This document shows positions 33,025 through 41,853 of a stretch of 59,290 nt of DNA, piece by piece (within the stretch, counting starts at the first letter, position 1; the number at the start of each line of letters is the position of its first letter). The DNA lies in NCBI GenBank assembly GCA_035506135.1, contig DATJPY010000107.1, positions 1 to 59,290 on the forward strand, given 5' to 3'. The notes beneath the pieces were generated by a model. It saw only the letters and a program-made list of their open reading frames with translations, was not told the origin of the DNA and made no database searches. The DNA is from DATJPY01 sp035506135. GTDB lineage: Bacteria; Myxococcota_A; UBA9160; PR03. Position numbers and translations under genes: made by a program.

Positions 33025-34799
33025 CGTCGATCCGCTCCTCCAGGTCCCGACAGCTCGTCGCCGCCCTCCTGCTCGGCGCCGCCGTGCCGCTCGCCGTCGC
33101 CTGCGCCAGCTTGCGCGGGCCGCGCGCCGAGCCGGCCGAGGAGTCGGCGGAGCGGCCGGGCGCACCGCCCGAGTACGACTACCTCGTCGGCCGCCAGCTC
33201 GAGCTCGACGGGCGCCTCGACGACGCGCTCGCCGCCTACCAGCGGGCGCTCGCCAAGGACCCCGACTCGGCGCTCCTGAACCGTACCGTCGCCGAGCTCC
33301 TCGCGCGCCAGGGACGAGCCGACGAGGCGCTGGAGCTCGCGGAGCGCGCGCACCAGCTCGAGCCGGACAACCCGGACCTGCGGCTCTTCCTCGGGACGCT
33401 GTACCGGCTGCGCAAGGACATCCCCTCCGCGGAAAAGGTGCTGCGCGGCCCGGACGGGAAGCCCCTCGACTCGGACTCGGCGCTGCTGCTCTACGGGCTC
33501 TACTCGGACGCCGACCAGCTCGACCGCGCGCTCGAGATCGCGAAGTGGATGGTGCGCTCGGACCCGACGAACCTGCGCTCCTACTTCGCGCTGTCGCGCG
33601 CCTACGAGCGCCTCGAGCGCCCCAAGGACGCCGAGCGCGCGCTGCGGACGGCGCTGGCGCAGAATCCCGAGAGCCTCGCGGTCTACTCCGCGCTCGCGCG
33701 CGAGCGGCGGACGCGCGGGGACCGCGAGGGCGAGATCGCCATCTACCGCGAGGTGCTCGCGTTCCAGCCGCACCACCACCCGACGCTGGCGGCGCTGGCC
33801 GACGCGCAGATCGGGCTCGAGCGCTGGGACGACGCCCGCAAGACGCTCGAGGAGATCGAGCGCTTCTACCCCGACGACCTGCGCGCCGTCGTGCGGCTCG
33901 GCTACCTCGATCTCGAGCAGAAGCACTACGACGCCGCGGCCGAGCGCTTCGAGCGCGCGCTCGCCGCGAATCCCGAGCAGTACGAGGTGGCGTACCTGCT
34001 CGGGCTGGTGAAGCGCCGCGCCGGCGATCTCGACGGCGCGATGGAGATGTTCAAGCGCGTGCCGCCCGAGCACGAGCGCTACCTCGACGCGCGGCTCCAG
34101 ATCGCCGGGATCTACGAGCGGCGGCGCGACTACGCCCAGGCGCTCGACGAGGCCAATGCGCTGCGCGCGCGCGCGCCGTCGCGGCAGCTCGACCTCTACG
34201 TCGCCAGCCTGCGCGCCAAGTCCGGCGACTTCGACGGCGCGGTGGCGTTCCTGCGCCAGCTCCTCGAGCAGTCCCCGGGCGACGAGGAGCTGCTCTACAA
34301 CCTCGGCGTGCTGCACGGCGAGGCCGGGCACCCGCCCGAGGCGATGGCCTACATGCAGCAGGTCCTCGAGAAGAACCCGAACCATCCGGGCGCGCTCAAC
34401 TACGTCGGCTACTCGCTGGCCGAGAGCGGAGCCGAGCTCGACCGCGCCGAGAAGATGATCAACAAGGCGCTCGAGCAGAAGCCGGACGACGGCTACATCA
34501 CCGACAGCCTCGGCTGGGTCTACTACATGCGCGCGCGTCCGCTGGTGCAGGCCGGGCGCGTCGACGCCGGGCGCGCCATGGCGGAGCGCGCCATCCGGGA
34601 GCTGGAGAAGGCGGCCGAGCTGACGGGCGGCGACCCGGTGATCTCCGAGCACCTCGGCGACGCCTATCTGCTGCTGGACGACCGCCAGCGCGCGCTCTCG
34701 TTCTACGAGGAGGCGGTGAACCTCGAGCCGCGCGAGGGCGAGCAGCCCAAGCTCATGGAGAAGCTCGAGCGCCTGCGTCAGGAACTCGCGCCCCGGTGA
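33021..34799 (+). CDS. TPR-repeat lipoprotein
   Basis: A 592-residue lipoprotein. The signal ends in the lipobox LAVAC with acylated Cys28. From about residue 52 to the end it consists of at least ten tetratricopeptide repeats (e.g. GRLDDALAAYQRALAKDPDS, GHPPEAMAYMQQVLEKNPNH). Such proteins act as periplasmic or outer-membrane scaffolds. The closing repeats (NYVGYSLAESGAELDRAEKMI and DSLGWVYYMR) are of the kind found in outer-membrane TPR proteins near lolB. It overlaps the next, LolB-like gene by 4 nt, which suggests shared work in lipoprotein or outer-membrane handling. Confidence 0.88.
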   Translation: MTSIRSSRSRQLVAALLLGAAVPLAVACASLRGPRAEPAEESAERPGAPPEYDYLVGRQLELDGRLDDALAAYQRALAKDPDSALLNRTVAELLARQGRADEALELAERAHQLEPDNPDLRLFLGTLYRLRKDIPSAEKVLRGPDGKPLDSDSALLLYGLYSDADQLDRALEIAKWMVRSDPTNLRSYFALSRAYERLERPKDAERALRTALAQNPESLAVYSALARERRTRGDREGEIAIYREVLAFQPHHHPTLAALADAQIGLERWDDARKTLEEIERFYPDDLRAVVRLGYLDLEQKHYDAAAERFERALAANPEQYEVAYLLGLVKRRAGDLDGAMEMFKRVPPEHERYLDARLQIAGIYERRRDYAQALDEANALRARAPSRQLDLYVASLRAKSGDFDGAVAFLRQLLEQSPGDEELLYNLGVLHGEAGHPPEAMAYMQQVLEKNPNHPGALNYVGYSLAESGAELDRAEKMINKALEQKPDDGYITDSLGWVYYMRARPLVQAGRVDAGRAMAERAIRELEKAAELTGGDPVISEHLGDAYLLLDDRQRALSFYEEAVNLEPREGEQPKLMEKLERLRQELAPR

Positions 34800-35578
34800 G
34801 CAGGGCGCGTCGCGCGCTCCCCCTCCGCCTCGGCTGCCTCGTCACGCTCTGGGCGCTGGCCTGTGCCTCGGCGCCGCGCGAGCTTCCGCTCCCGGCGAGC
34901 GACCCGCGCGCCGCCGCACTGCTCGGCGGCCTCGCTCGCGACGCCGACGCGCGGCGGGCGCTGCGCGGCGTGGCGCAGCTCGCGCTCGACGGGCCGGCGG
35001 GCTCGGGCCGCGCGCGGCAGGTGCTGGTGCTGGAGCGCCCGGCCCGGCTGCGCGTCGAGGTGCTCGGCGTTCTCGACCAGACGCTGCTCGTGTTGACCAC
35101 CGACGGCGAGCGCTACCGGCTGCTTCGCGTGCCCGAGCGCGCCCTCGACAGCGGTCCCGTGTATCCCGACCTGCTGCGCGACGTGGCGGGTCTCGCCGTG
35201 ACGCCGCAGCAGGCCGTGGAGCTGCTGCTCGGCGTCCCGCTGCCGCCCGCCGGCGCCCGCATCGACGCCGCCTCGCAGCTCCCTGCCGGCGGCGTGCGGG
35301 TCGAGGTCGCCGGAGGCGATGCGCCGGGGCGCCAGCTCTTCGAGTTCGACGCCGACGGGCGCCTGCGCCGCTGGGCGCAGCTCGGACCCGACGGTGCGGT
35401 GCTGCGCGAGGCCCGCTTCGACGACTACCGCCCGCTCGCCGGCTCGCCCTTCGCGCACGAGATCGCCCTCGTCGACCGCGTGAGCGGCGCGCAGGTGCGG
35501 CTCTCCTTCGCCGCGGTGGAGCTCAACCCGGCGCTGCCGGCGGGCGTCTTCGATCTCCCGGTCGGAGGGTCGGGATGA
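34796..35578 (+). CDS. LolB/DUF4292-like outer-membrane lipoprotein
   Basis: A 260-residue predicted lipoprotein with lipobox LALAC (Cys23). The rest is a beta-rich fold with LRGVAQLALDGPAGSGRARQVLVLERPARLRVEVLG, the pattern of the LolA/LolB half-barrel (DUF4292 type), and ends in FDLPVGGSG. LolB receives lipoproteins from LolA at the outer membrane; identity is suggested by fold pattern and the neighbouring TPR lipoprotein, not by a decisive motif. GTG start, ATGA overlap into the transporter gene. Confidence 0.7.
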   Translation: MSRARRALPLRLGCLVTLWALACASAPRELPLPASDPRAAALLGGLARDADARRALRGVAQLALDGPAGSGRARQVLVLERPARLRVEVLGVLDQTLLVLTTDGERYRLLRVPERALDSGPVYPDLLRDVAGLAVTPQQAVELLLGVPLPPAGARIDAASQLPAGGVRVEVAGGDAPGRQLFEFDADGRLRRWAQLGPDGAVLREARFDDYRPLAGSPFAHEIALVDRVSGAQVRLSFAAVELNPALPAGVFDLPVGGSG

Positions 35579-37578
35579 GGCGCCTCGCGGCCCTGCTCCT
35601 GGTGGCGGTCGCCGCGGCGGCATGTGGCAACGACCCGTATCCCCACGCCGACGCCGCAGCGCGGATCCTGTACGTGCCGTTCCAGGAGCCGCCGAAGACG
35701 CTCGATCCGCAGGTCGCCTACTCGGTCTACGACCACGAGATCCTTTCCAACGTCTACGAGACTCCGCTCGAGTACCACTACCTGAAGCGGCCCTACGAGT
35801 TGATCCCGGGTCTCGCCCTCGCAGTTCCGGAGCCGCGCCCGCTGGGCGACGGCCGCGTCGTCTATCGCTTCGATCTCCGCCCGGGCGTTCGCTTCGCGGA
35901 CGATCCGTCGTTCGCGCTCGACGGCGATGGCCCGACGGGGCGCGAGCTCATGGCCTCGGATCTCGCCTTCTCGCTGATGCGGATCGCGGATCCCAAGGTC
36001 GGGAGCCCCGTGATCGAGACCTTCGCGAAGATCGTCGGGCTGCGCGCCTTCGGCGAGCGGCTGGCGAAGCTCCGCGAGAGCGAGGCCGGCTTCGCGGCGC
36101 TCCGCATCGACGAGCAGTATGCGCGAGCCGGCCCGGTCGACGGGATCCGCATCCTCGACCCTCACGCGCTCGAGATCGTGCTCGCCGCGCCCTATCCGCA
36201 GATCCTCTACTGGTTCGCGATGCCCTTCACCTCGCCGGTGCCGTGGGAGGCGGCGGCCTGGTACGACGGGCGCGAGGGGCGCGACGCCTTCGGTGAGGTC
36301 GCCGTCGGCACCGGGCCGTTCCGGCTGGCGCGCTACGACAAGCGCAGCCGCATCGTGCTCGAGCGCAATCCGGAGTGGTACGGAGCGCGGCATCCCGAGT
36401 GGAAGGCGCCGGCGGCGACCTATCCGAGAGAGGGCGCGCCCGGGGACGCCGAGCGCGGGTTGCTCGAGGCCGCCGGCCGCCCGCTCCCGTTCCTCGACCG
36501 CGTCGAGCTGCGCCTGGAGAAGGAGCCGATCCCCGCCTTCACCAAGTTCCTGCAGGGCTACTACGACCGCTCGCGCATCCCCAAGGAGAGCTTCGACCAG
36601 ACCGTGCGCGAGGGCGCCCTCTCGCCCTCGATGGAGTCTCTCGGCATGCGCCTCGAGCGCAGCGTGGAGCCGGCCGTCTACTACCTCGGCTTCAACATGA
36701 TCGACCCGGTGGTAGGCCGGCCCGCGGCCGAGCGCGGCCGCAAGCTGCGCCAGGCGATGAGCCTCGCCATCGACACCGACGAGTTCCTGCGCGTGTTCCT
36801 GAACGGGCGCGGCATCCCGGCGCAGTCACCGATCCCGCCCGGGATCTTCGGCTACGAGGACGCCTACCGGAATCCGTACCGCGCGCCGGACCTCGAGCGC
36901 GCGCGCCACCTGCTCGCCGAGGCGGGCTATCCCGGCGGCATCGATCCGGCGACCGGCGCTCCGCTGCGCCTCACCTTCGACACGGGCGACACCTCGGTGC
37001 AGGGCCGCCTCCGCTACCAGTTCTTCATCGACGCCTGGCAGCGCCTCGGGCTCGACGTCGAGCTCGCGGCCACCACCTACAACCAGTTCCAGTCGAAGGT
37101 GCGCAACGGGGCCTACCAGATCTTCTTCTGGGGCTGGGTGGCCGACTACCCCGATCCCGAGAACTTCCTGTTCCTGCTGGCCACCGAGATGAGCCAGACG
37201 CACAGCGGCGGGCCCAACACCGCGAACTTCGCCGATCCGGAGTACGACGCGCTGTTCCGTTCGATGAAGGACCGCGAGAACGGCGCGGAGCGCCTCGAAT
37301 CGATCCGCGCCATGCGTGCGATCCTCGAGCGCGAGCGCCCGTGGATCGAGCTGTTCCACCCGGAGGACTACGCGCTGGTGCACGGCTGGATGCACGGCAT
37401 GAAGCCGAGCGGGCTCGCCGTACCGGTGTGGAAGTACCAGGACGTCGATCCCGCCCTGCGCGCGGCCGAGCGGAGCGCGTGGAACCGGCCCGTGCGCTGG
37501 CCTGCCTACGCGCTCGCGGGAGCGCTCGTCGCCTTCCTGCTGCCTGGCCTCCAGAGCTGGCGGCGGGAGCGGCAGTAG
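35575..37578 (+). CDS. Peptide ABC transporter substrate-binding lipoprotein with C-terminal membrane helix
   Basis: A 667-residue solute-binding protein of the peptide/opine/nickel class (family 5). The lipobox is AAAAC (Cys17). Family features are PPKTLDPQVAYSVYDHEILSNVYE near the N terminus, VGTGPFRLARYDKRSRIVLERNPEWYG, LRQAMSLAIDTDEFL and FFWGWVADYPDPENFLFLL. Unusually, a hydrophobic helix (ALAGALVAFLLPGL) and a basic tail end the protein, so it may be held at both ends. It is first of five ABC genes, all nearly contiguous. The ligand is unknown. Confidence 0.9.
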   Translation: MRRLAALLLVAVAAAACGNDPYPHADAAARILYVPFQEPPKTLDPQVAYSVYDHEILSNVYETPLEYHYLKRPYELIPGLALAVPEPRPLGDGRVVYRFDLRPGVRFADDPSFALDGDGPTGRELMASDLAFSLMRIADPKVGSPVIETFAKIVGLRAFGERLAKLRESEAGFAALRIDEQYARAGPVDGIRILDPHALEIVLAAPYPQILYWFAMPFTSPVPWEAAAWYDGREGRDAFGEVAVGTGPFRLARYDKRSRIVLERNPEWYGARHPEWKAPAATYPREGAPGDAERGLLEAAGRPLPFLDRVELRLEKEPIPAFTKFLQGYYDRSRIPKESFDQTVREGALSPSMESLGMRLERSVEPAVYYLGFNMIDPVVGRPAAERGRKLRQAMSLAIDTDEFLRVFLNGRGIPAQSPIPPGIFGYEDAYRNPYRAPDLERARHLLAEAGYPGGIDPATGAPLRLTFDTGDTSVQGRLRYQFFIDAWQRLGLDVELAATTYNQFQSKVRNGAYQIFFWGWVADYPDPENFLFLLATEMSQTHSGGPNTANFADPEYDALFRSMKDRENGAERLESIRAMRAILERERPWIELFHPEDYALVHGWMHGMKPSGLAVPVWKYQDVDPALRAAERSAWNRPVRWPAYALAGALVAFLLPGLQSWRRERQ

Positions 37579-38543
37579 TGGGCCGCTGGCTGCTGCGCCG
37601 GACCGCCTGGGGCGCGGCCACCGTGCTCGGCGTGCTGCTCTTCCTCTTCCTGCTCTTTTTCGTCTACGCCAAGCCGCAGGACGTGGCGCGCCGCGCGCTC
37701 GGCGAGAAGGCCTCGCCCGAGGTCATCGCGCAGTGGCTGGCGAACCACGGCTACGACAAGCCCGCGTTCTGGAATCCGTCGCGCCCGCTCGACACGATGC
37801 TCGCCGAGCACTACCGGCGCATGCTGTCCTTCGACTTCGGCCGGAGCGACGCCGACGACGTGCCGATCGCGAAGCGCCTGCGGCGCGGTGTCGGCCCCAG
37901 CCTCTCGCTCACGGTGCCGCTCTTCCTGCTCGGGCTCCCGCTGGCGCTCGCGCTGGCGCTCGGCGCCGCCTTCTTCCGCGACACCTACATCGACCGGGTC
38001 GGCGTGGTCGCCTGCGTGCTGGCGATGAGCGTCTCGATGCTGATCTACATCCTGGCCGGCCAGTACCTGATCGGGAGGCTGCTGCGCTGGTTTCCGATCT
38101 CGGGCTTCGACCCCGACCCGGCGGTGATCGCGCGCTTCGTCGCGCTGCCCGTTCTCGTGGGGCTGCTCGGGAGCATCGGGTCCGAGGTGCGCTTCTACCG
38201 CGCCGTCTTCGTCGAGGAGACCGGACGCGACTACGTGCGCACGGCGCGCGCCAAGGGTGCCGGCGACGGGCGCGTGATGGCGCGCCACGTGCTCCCGAAC
38301 GCAGCGATCCCGATCCTCACCAACGCGGTGATGGAGATCCCGTTCCTGTTCACCGGCGCCATCCTGCTCGAGTCCTTCTTCGGCATCCCCGGCCTCGGCT
38401 CGATCACGGTCGACGCCATCAATGCGAACGACTTCGCGACGCTGCGCGTGATGGTGTACCTGGGCGCGCTCCTCTTCGTGGCCGGCCAGATCGCGACGGA
38501 CGTCGCCTACACGATCGCGGACCCCCGCGTGCGGCTCGAGTAG
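37578..38543 (+). CDS. Peptide ABC transporter permease (DppB/OppB type)
   Basis: A 321-residue membrane protein with six helices. The start WLLRRTAWGAATVLGVLLFLFLLFF is a typical OppB N terminus, and the EAA loop is DYVRTARAKGAGDGRVMARHVLPNA. The FFGIPGLGSITVDAINANDF segment is characteristic. GTG start shares one base with the upstream stop codon. Confidence 0.92.
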   Translation: MGRWLLRRTAWGAATVLGVLLFLFLLFFVYAKPQDVARRALGEKASPEVIAQWLANHGYDKPAFWNPSRPLDTMLAEHYRRMLSFDFGRSDADDVPIAKRLRRGVGPSLSLTVPLFLLGLPLALALALGAAFFRDTYIDRVGVVACVLAMSVSMLIYILAGQYLIGRLLRWFPISGFDPDPAVIARFVALPVLVGLLGSIGSEVRFYRAVFVEETGRDYVRTARAKGAGDGRVMARHVLPNAAIPILTNAVMEIPFLFTGAILLESFFGIPGLGSITVDAINANDFATLRVMVYLGALLFVAGQIATDVAYTIADPRVRLE

Positions 38544-38547
38544 CGGC

Positions 38548-39564
38548 GTGGAGGCGCACGCGGTGGAGAACGCGGTGGTCGCGGCGTTGGTCGCAGGTGT
38601 GGCGGCCCTCGGCTTCGCGGCGCGCCGCAGCCGGCTCTGGCGCGAGGGCCTGCGCGAGGTCGCCCGCCGCCGGCCGCTGGCGCTCGCGGTGATCGCCTTC
38701 TTCTTCGCGACGGCGCTGCTCGCGTCGATCTCGTGGCGGGACGCCGCGTCCGACGCGCCGGGCCTCGCCGCGCCGCGCAGCGCGCTCGATCGCCTGTTCC
38801 CCGCCGACTTCCGCGAGCGCAGCTACTCGGCACCGCTCGCGGGCGTCGAGTTCTACGGCGCGGCGCCGCTGCGGCATCCGGGAGGCCACCTGCTCGGCAC
38901 CGACATCCTCGGCCGCGACGTGCTGCGGCTCGCGCTCCGGGGCGCACGCGTCGCGCTCCTGATCGGCGGGCTCACCAGCGCGATCGCCATCCCGCTCGCG
39001 CTCCTGTTCGGCGTCTCGGCCGGCTACTTCGGCGGGCGGGTCGACACGGCCGTGTTCTTCGTCATCTCGACGCTCGCGTCGATGCCATCGATCCTGCTGC
39101 TCATCGCGCTCGTGACCGCGATCGGGCGCGGCACCCTGCAGGTGTGCTTCGCGTTGGCGGTGACGAGCTGGGTGCACTTCGCGCGGCTGGCCCGCGGCGA
39201 GACGCTCAAGATCCGCGAGCTCGACTACGTCCAGGCGGCGCGGGCGCTCGGCGTCTCGGAGCTGCGCATCATCCTGCGCCACGTCGTGCCGAACCTCGGG
39301 CATCTCGTCGTCATCACCTTCGTCCTCACCTTCTCGCAGCTCGTGCTCTCGGAGGCGCTCCTGTCCTGGCTCGGCCTCGGCATCGACGGGAGCTGGGGAC
39401 AGATGATCGACCAGGCGCGCGACGAGCTGTCGCGCGACCCGATCATCGCCTGGAACCTGGCAGCCGCCTCGACCGCGCTCTTCGCGCTCATCCTCGCCGT
39501 GAACCGGGTCGGAGACGCGGTGCGGGACGTGCTCGACCCGCGCACGCTGCGGGAGCGCCTTTGA
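38548..39564 (+). CDS. Peptide ABC transporter permease (DppC/OppC type)
   Basis: A 338-residue permease. HLLGTDILGRDVLRLALRGAR is the DppC hallmark and the EAA loop is LDYVQAARALGVSELRIILRHVVPN. An additional hydrophobic segment (about 8-26) before the usual first helix gives one more potential membrane span than OppC. GTG start 5 nt after the first permease; TTGA overlap with the ATPase. Confidence 0.92.
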   Translation: MEAHAVENAVVAALVAGVAALGFAARRSRLWREGLREVARRRPLALAVIAFFFATALLASISWRDAASDAPGLAAPRSALDRLFPADFRERSYSAPLAGVEFYGAAPLRHPGGHLLGTDILGRDVLRLALRGARVALLIGGLTSAIAIPLALLFGVSAGYFGGRVDTAVFFVISTLASMPSILLLIALVTAIGRGTLQVCFALAVTSWVHFARLARGETLKIRELDYVQAARALGVSELRIILRHVVPNLGHLVVITFVLTFSQLVLSEALLSWLGLGIDGSWGQMIDQARDELSRDPIIAWNLAAASTALFALILAVNRVGDAVRDVLDPRTLRERL

Positions 39565-40556
39565 GCTCCGCGCCGGGCGGCGAGCCGCTGCTTGCCGTCG
39601 AGGATCTGGTCACGACGTTCCCCGCGCCGGGCGGGCGCATCGCGGTGGTCGACCGCGTCGACCTCCAGGTGGGCCGCGGCGAGGTGCTGGCGCTGGTCGG
39701 CGAGTCCGGCTGCGGGAAGTCGATGACGGCGCTCTCGCTGCTGCGCCTCGTGCCGCGGCCGGGCCGCGTCGAGCGCGGCCGCATCCGGCTCGGTGGCCGC
39801 GCGCTCGAGGGGCTTCCGGCGACGCAGTGGCGGCGCATCCGGGGCGCCGAGATGGCGATGATCTTCCAGGAGCCGATGACCAGCCTGAATCCGGTGCAGA
39901 CGGCCGGCGCGCAGGTGGTCGAGGCCCTGCGCCTGCACCAGTCGGTGTCGCGCGCCGCGGCGCAGCGGCGGGCGATCGAGCTCTTCGAGCGGGTCGGCAT
40001 CCCGGACGCCGCCGCGCGCTTCGGCGCCTATCCACACCAGCTCTCGGGCGGCATGAAGCAGCGCGCCATGATCGCGATGGCGCTCGCGGCGCGGCCGAAG
40101 CTGCTTATCGCGGACGAGCCGACCACCGCGCTCGACGTCACGATCCAGGCACAGATCCTCGACCTGCTTCGCGAGCTGTCGCGCGACCTCGGCATGTCGC
40201 TCCTCCTGATCACGCACGACCTCGGCGTCGTGAACGAGCTGGCCGACCGCGTCGCGGTGATGTACGCCGGGCGAGTCGTCGAGCAGGGTCCGCGCGCGGC
40301 GCTGCTCGCGGCACCGCGCCACCCCTACACCCAGGGCCTCCTGCGCTCGATGCCGGCGCGCGCGCGGCGCGGCGAACGGCTGGCCGAGATCCCCGGCGCC
40401 GTGCCCTCACCCGAGGCGTGGCCGCCGGGCTGCCGCTTCCACCCGCGCTGCGGGCGCGTGCTCGCGCCGTGCGCCGCGCAGGAGCCGGAGCGCACGGCGC
40501 TCGCGGCCGCGCACTGGGCGCGCTGCCACGCCGTCGCCGCGGATCTGGCGTCGTGA
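39561..40556 (+). CDS. Peptide ABC transporter ATPase (DppD/OppD type)
   Basis: A 331-residue ATPase: Walker A GESGCGKSM, signature LSGGMKQRAMIAMAL, Walker B LLIADEPTTALDVT, switch ITHDLGVV. The C-terminal oligopeptide-transporter extension with CRFHPRC...C near residues 290-320 is present and in DppD/OppD proteins may bind an Fe-S cluster. TTG start in a TTGA overlap. Confidence 0.93.
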   Translation: MSSAPGGEPLLAVEDLVTTFPAPGGRIAVVDRVDLQVGRGEVLALVGESGCGKSMTALSLLRLVPRPGRVERGRIRLGGRALEGLPATQWRRIRGAEMAMIFQEPMTSLNPVQTAGAQVVEALRLHQSVSRAAAQRRAIELFERVGIPDAAARFGAYPHQLSGGMKQRAMIAMALAARPKLLIADEPTTALDVTIQAQILDLLRELSRDLGMSLLLITHDLGVVNELADRVAVMYAGRVVEQGPRAALLAAPRHPYTQGLLRSMPARARRGERLAEIPGAVPSPEAWPPGCRFHPRCGRVLAPCAAQEPERTALAAAHWARCHAVAADLAS

Positions 40557-41581
40557 GCGCCCCGCTGCTCGAGGTCGAGGGCCTCACCACCTGGTTCCGG
40601 GCGGGACGCGACTGGGTGCGCGCCGTCGACGGCGTCGACCTCGCTCTGGCCGCCGGCCGCACGCTCGCGCTGGTCGGTGAGTCGGGCTGCGGCAAGACGA
40701 CGGTCGGGCGCTCGATCCTCCGCCTGGTCGAGCCGCGCGCAGGCCGCGTGTGCTTCGACGGGGTCGACCTGCTCGCACTGCCGCGCTCCGCGCTGCGTCC
40801 GCTGCGCCGCCAGATGCAGATCGTCCTGCAGGATCCGTTCGCGTCGCTCGATCCCCGCCTGCGCGTGCGGGAGGCCGTCGCCGAGGGCATGCAGGCGTTC
40901 GGCATCGGCGCGGGCCCGGCCGAGCGCGCCGAGCGCGCCGCCGCCGAGCTGCGCCGCGTTCGTCTCGATCCGGCCCTGCTCGAGCGCTACCCGCATGAGC
41001 TCTCGGGCGGACAGCGCCAGCGCGTGTGCATCGCGCGTGCGCTGGCCGTGCGGCCGCGGCTGCTCGTCTGCGACGAGCCGGTCTCCGCCCTCGACGTGTC
41101 GATCCAGGCGCAGATCCTGAATCTGCTGCGCGACCTGCAGGACGACCTCGGCCTCGCCTACCTCTTCATCACGCACGACCTGGGCGTCGTGCGGCATCTC
41201 GCCGACCGCGTGGCGGTCATGTACCTCGGGCAGATCGTCGAGGAGGGATCCGCGGAGCGCGTCTTCGAGGCGCCCTCGCATCCCTACACACGCGCGCTGC
41301 TGGACGCGGCGCCCTCGGTCGATCCTGCCCACCGCGGCCGCCGCGGCGCGGTCGCGCGCGGCGATCCGCCCTCGCCGATGCATCCTCCGGCGGGCTGCCG
41401 CTTCCACACGCGCTGCCCCGAGGTCTTCCCGCGCTGCGCGGGCGAGGCGCCGGCGCTGGTCCCCGTCGGCGACGGCGCGAGTCGCTGCTTCCTCTCGGGA
41501 TCCCGGGTTGACACCCCGGGGTCACCGGGCGAAGCTGCGCCCCGATGCGCCTCGAGTACACCTTCGCGCTCGCCGACGTGA
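40553..41581 (+). CDS. Peptide ABC transporter ATPase (DppF/OppF type)
   Basis: A 342-residue ATPase: Walker A GESGCGKTT, QIVLQDPFASLDPRLRV (Q-loop, DppF-like), signature LSGGQRQRVCIARAL, Walker B LLVCDEPVSALDVS. The C-terminal CRFHTRC motif is present. The last 37 bases overlap the start of the following small gene, which is read in another frame. Confidence 0.93.
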   Translation: MSAPLLEVEGLTTWFRAGRDWVRAVDGVDLALAAGRTLALVGESGCGKTTVGRSILRLVEPRAGRVCFDGVDLLALPRSALRPLRRQMQIVLQDPFASLDPRLRVREAVAEGMQAFGIGAGPAERAERAAAELRRVRLDPALLERYPHELSGGQRQRVCIARALAVRPRLLVCDEPVSALDVSIQAQILNLLRDLQDDLGLAYLFITHDLGVVRHLADRVAVMYLGQIVEEGSAERVFEAPSHPYTRALLDAAPSVDPAHRGRRGAVARGDPPSPMHPPAGCRFHTRCPEVFPRCAGEAPALVPVGDGASRCFLSGSRVDTPGSPGEAAPRCASSTPSRSPT

Positions 41582-41853
41582 CCGAGCCGCGCTTCGCGGT
41601 CGAGGCCGTGGAGGGCATCGGCAAGCTCTTCACGCTGGCGACGCTCGTGATGAACGTGCTGTCGATCAAGTCGCGCGTGGAGATCGTCTTCCACGGCCTG
41701 AATCCCGAGGACCCGCGCCGCAAGATCGACGCGTTCCGCGAGATCGTCGCGACCTCGGAGGGCGGCGGGGAGCTGCGCTTCGTGGCCGGGCGCGGCGGCA
41801 GCATCCCCGGCTCGTCCAGCTACTTCCAGTGGCTCCACGTCGAGCGCGCCTAG
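41545..41853 (+). CDS. Small protein of unknown function
   Basis: A 102-residue protein, start ATG 41545, overlapping the end of the ABC ATPase gene by 37 nt. Coding reality is supported by nearly uniform G/C third positions through the frame. It has a mixed alpha/beta look (LFTLATLVMNVLSIKSRVEIVFHGL, YFQWLHVERA) without Cys or known motif, and no signal peptide. A TTGACA box (41508) with 17-nt spacing to a poor -10 lies before it. Its stop TAG overlaps the stop of the convergent kinase gene in a shared CTAG. Confidence 0.65.
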   Translation: MRLEYTFALADVTEPRFAVEAVEGIGKLFTLATLVMNVLSIKSRVEIVFHGLNPEDPRRKIDAFREIVATSEGGGELRFVAGRGGSIPGSSSYFQWLHVERA

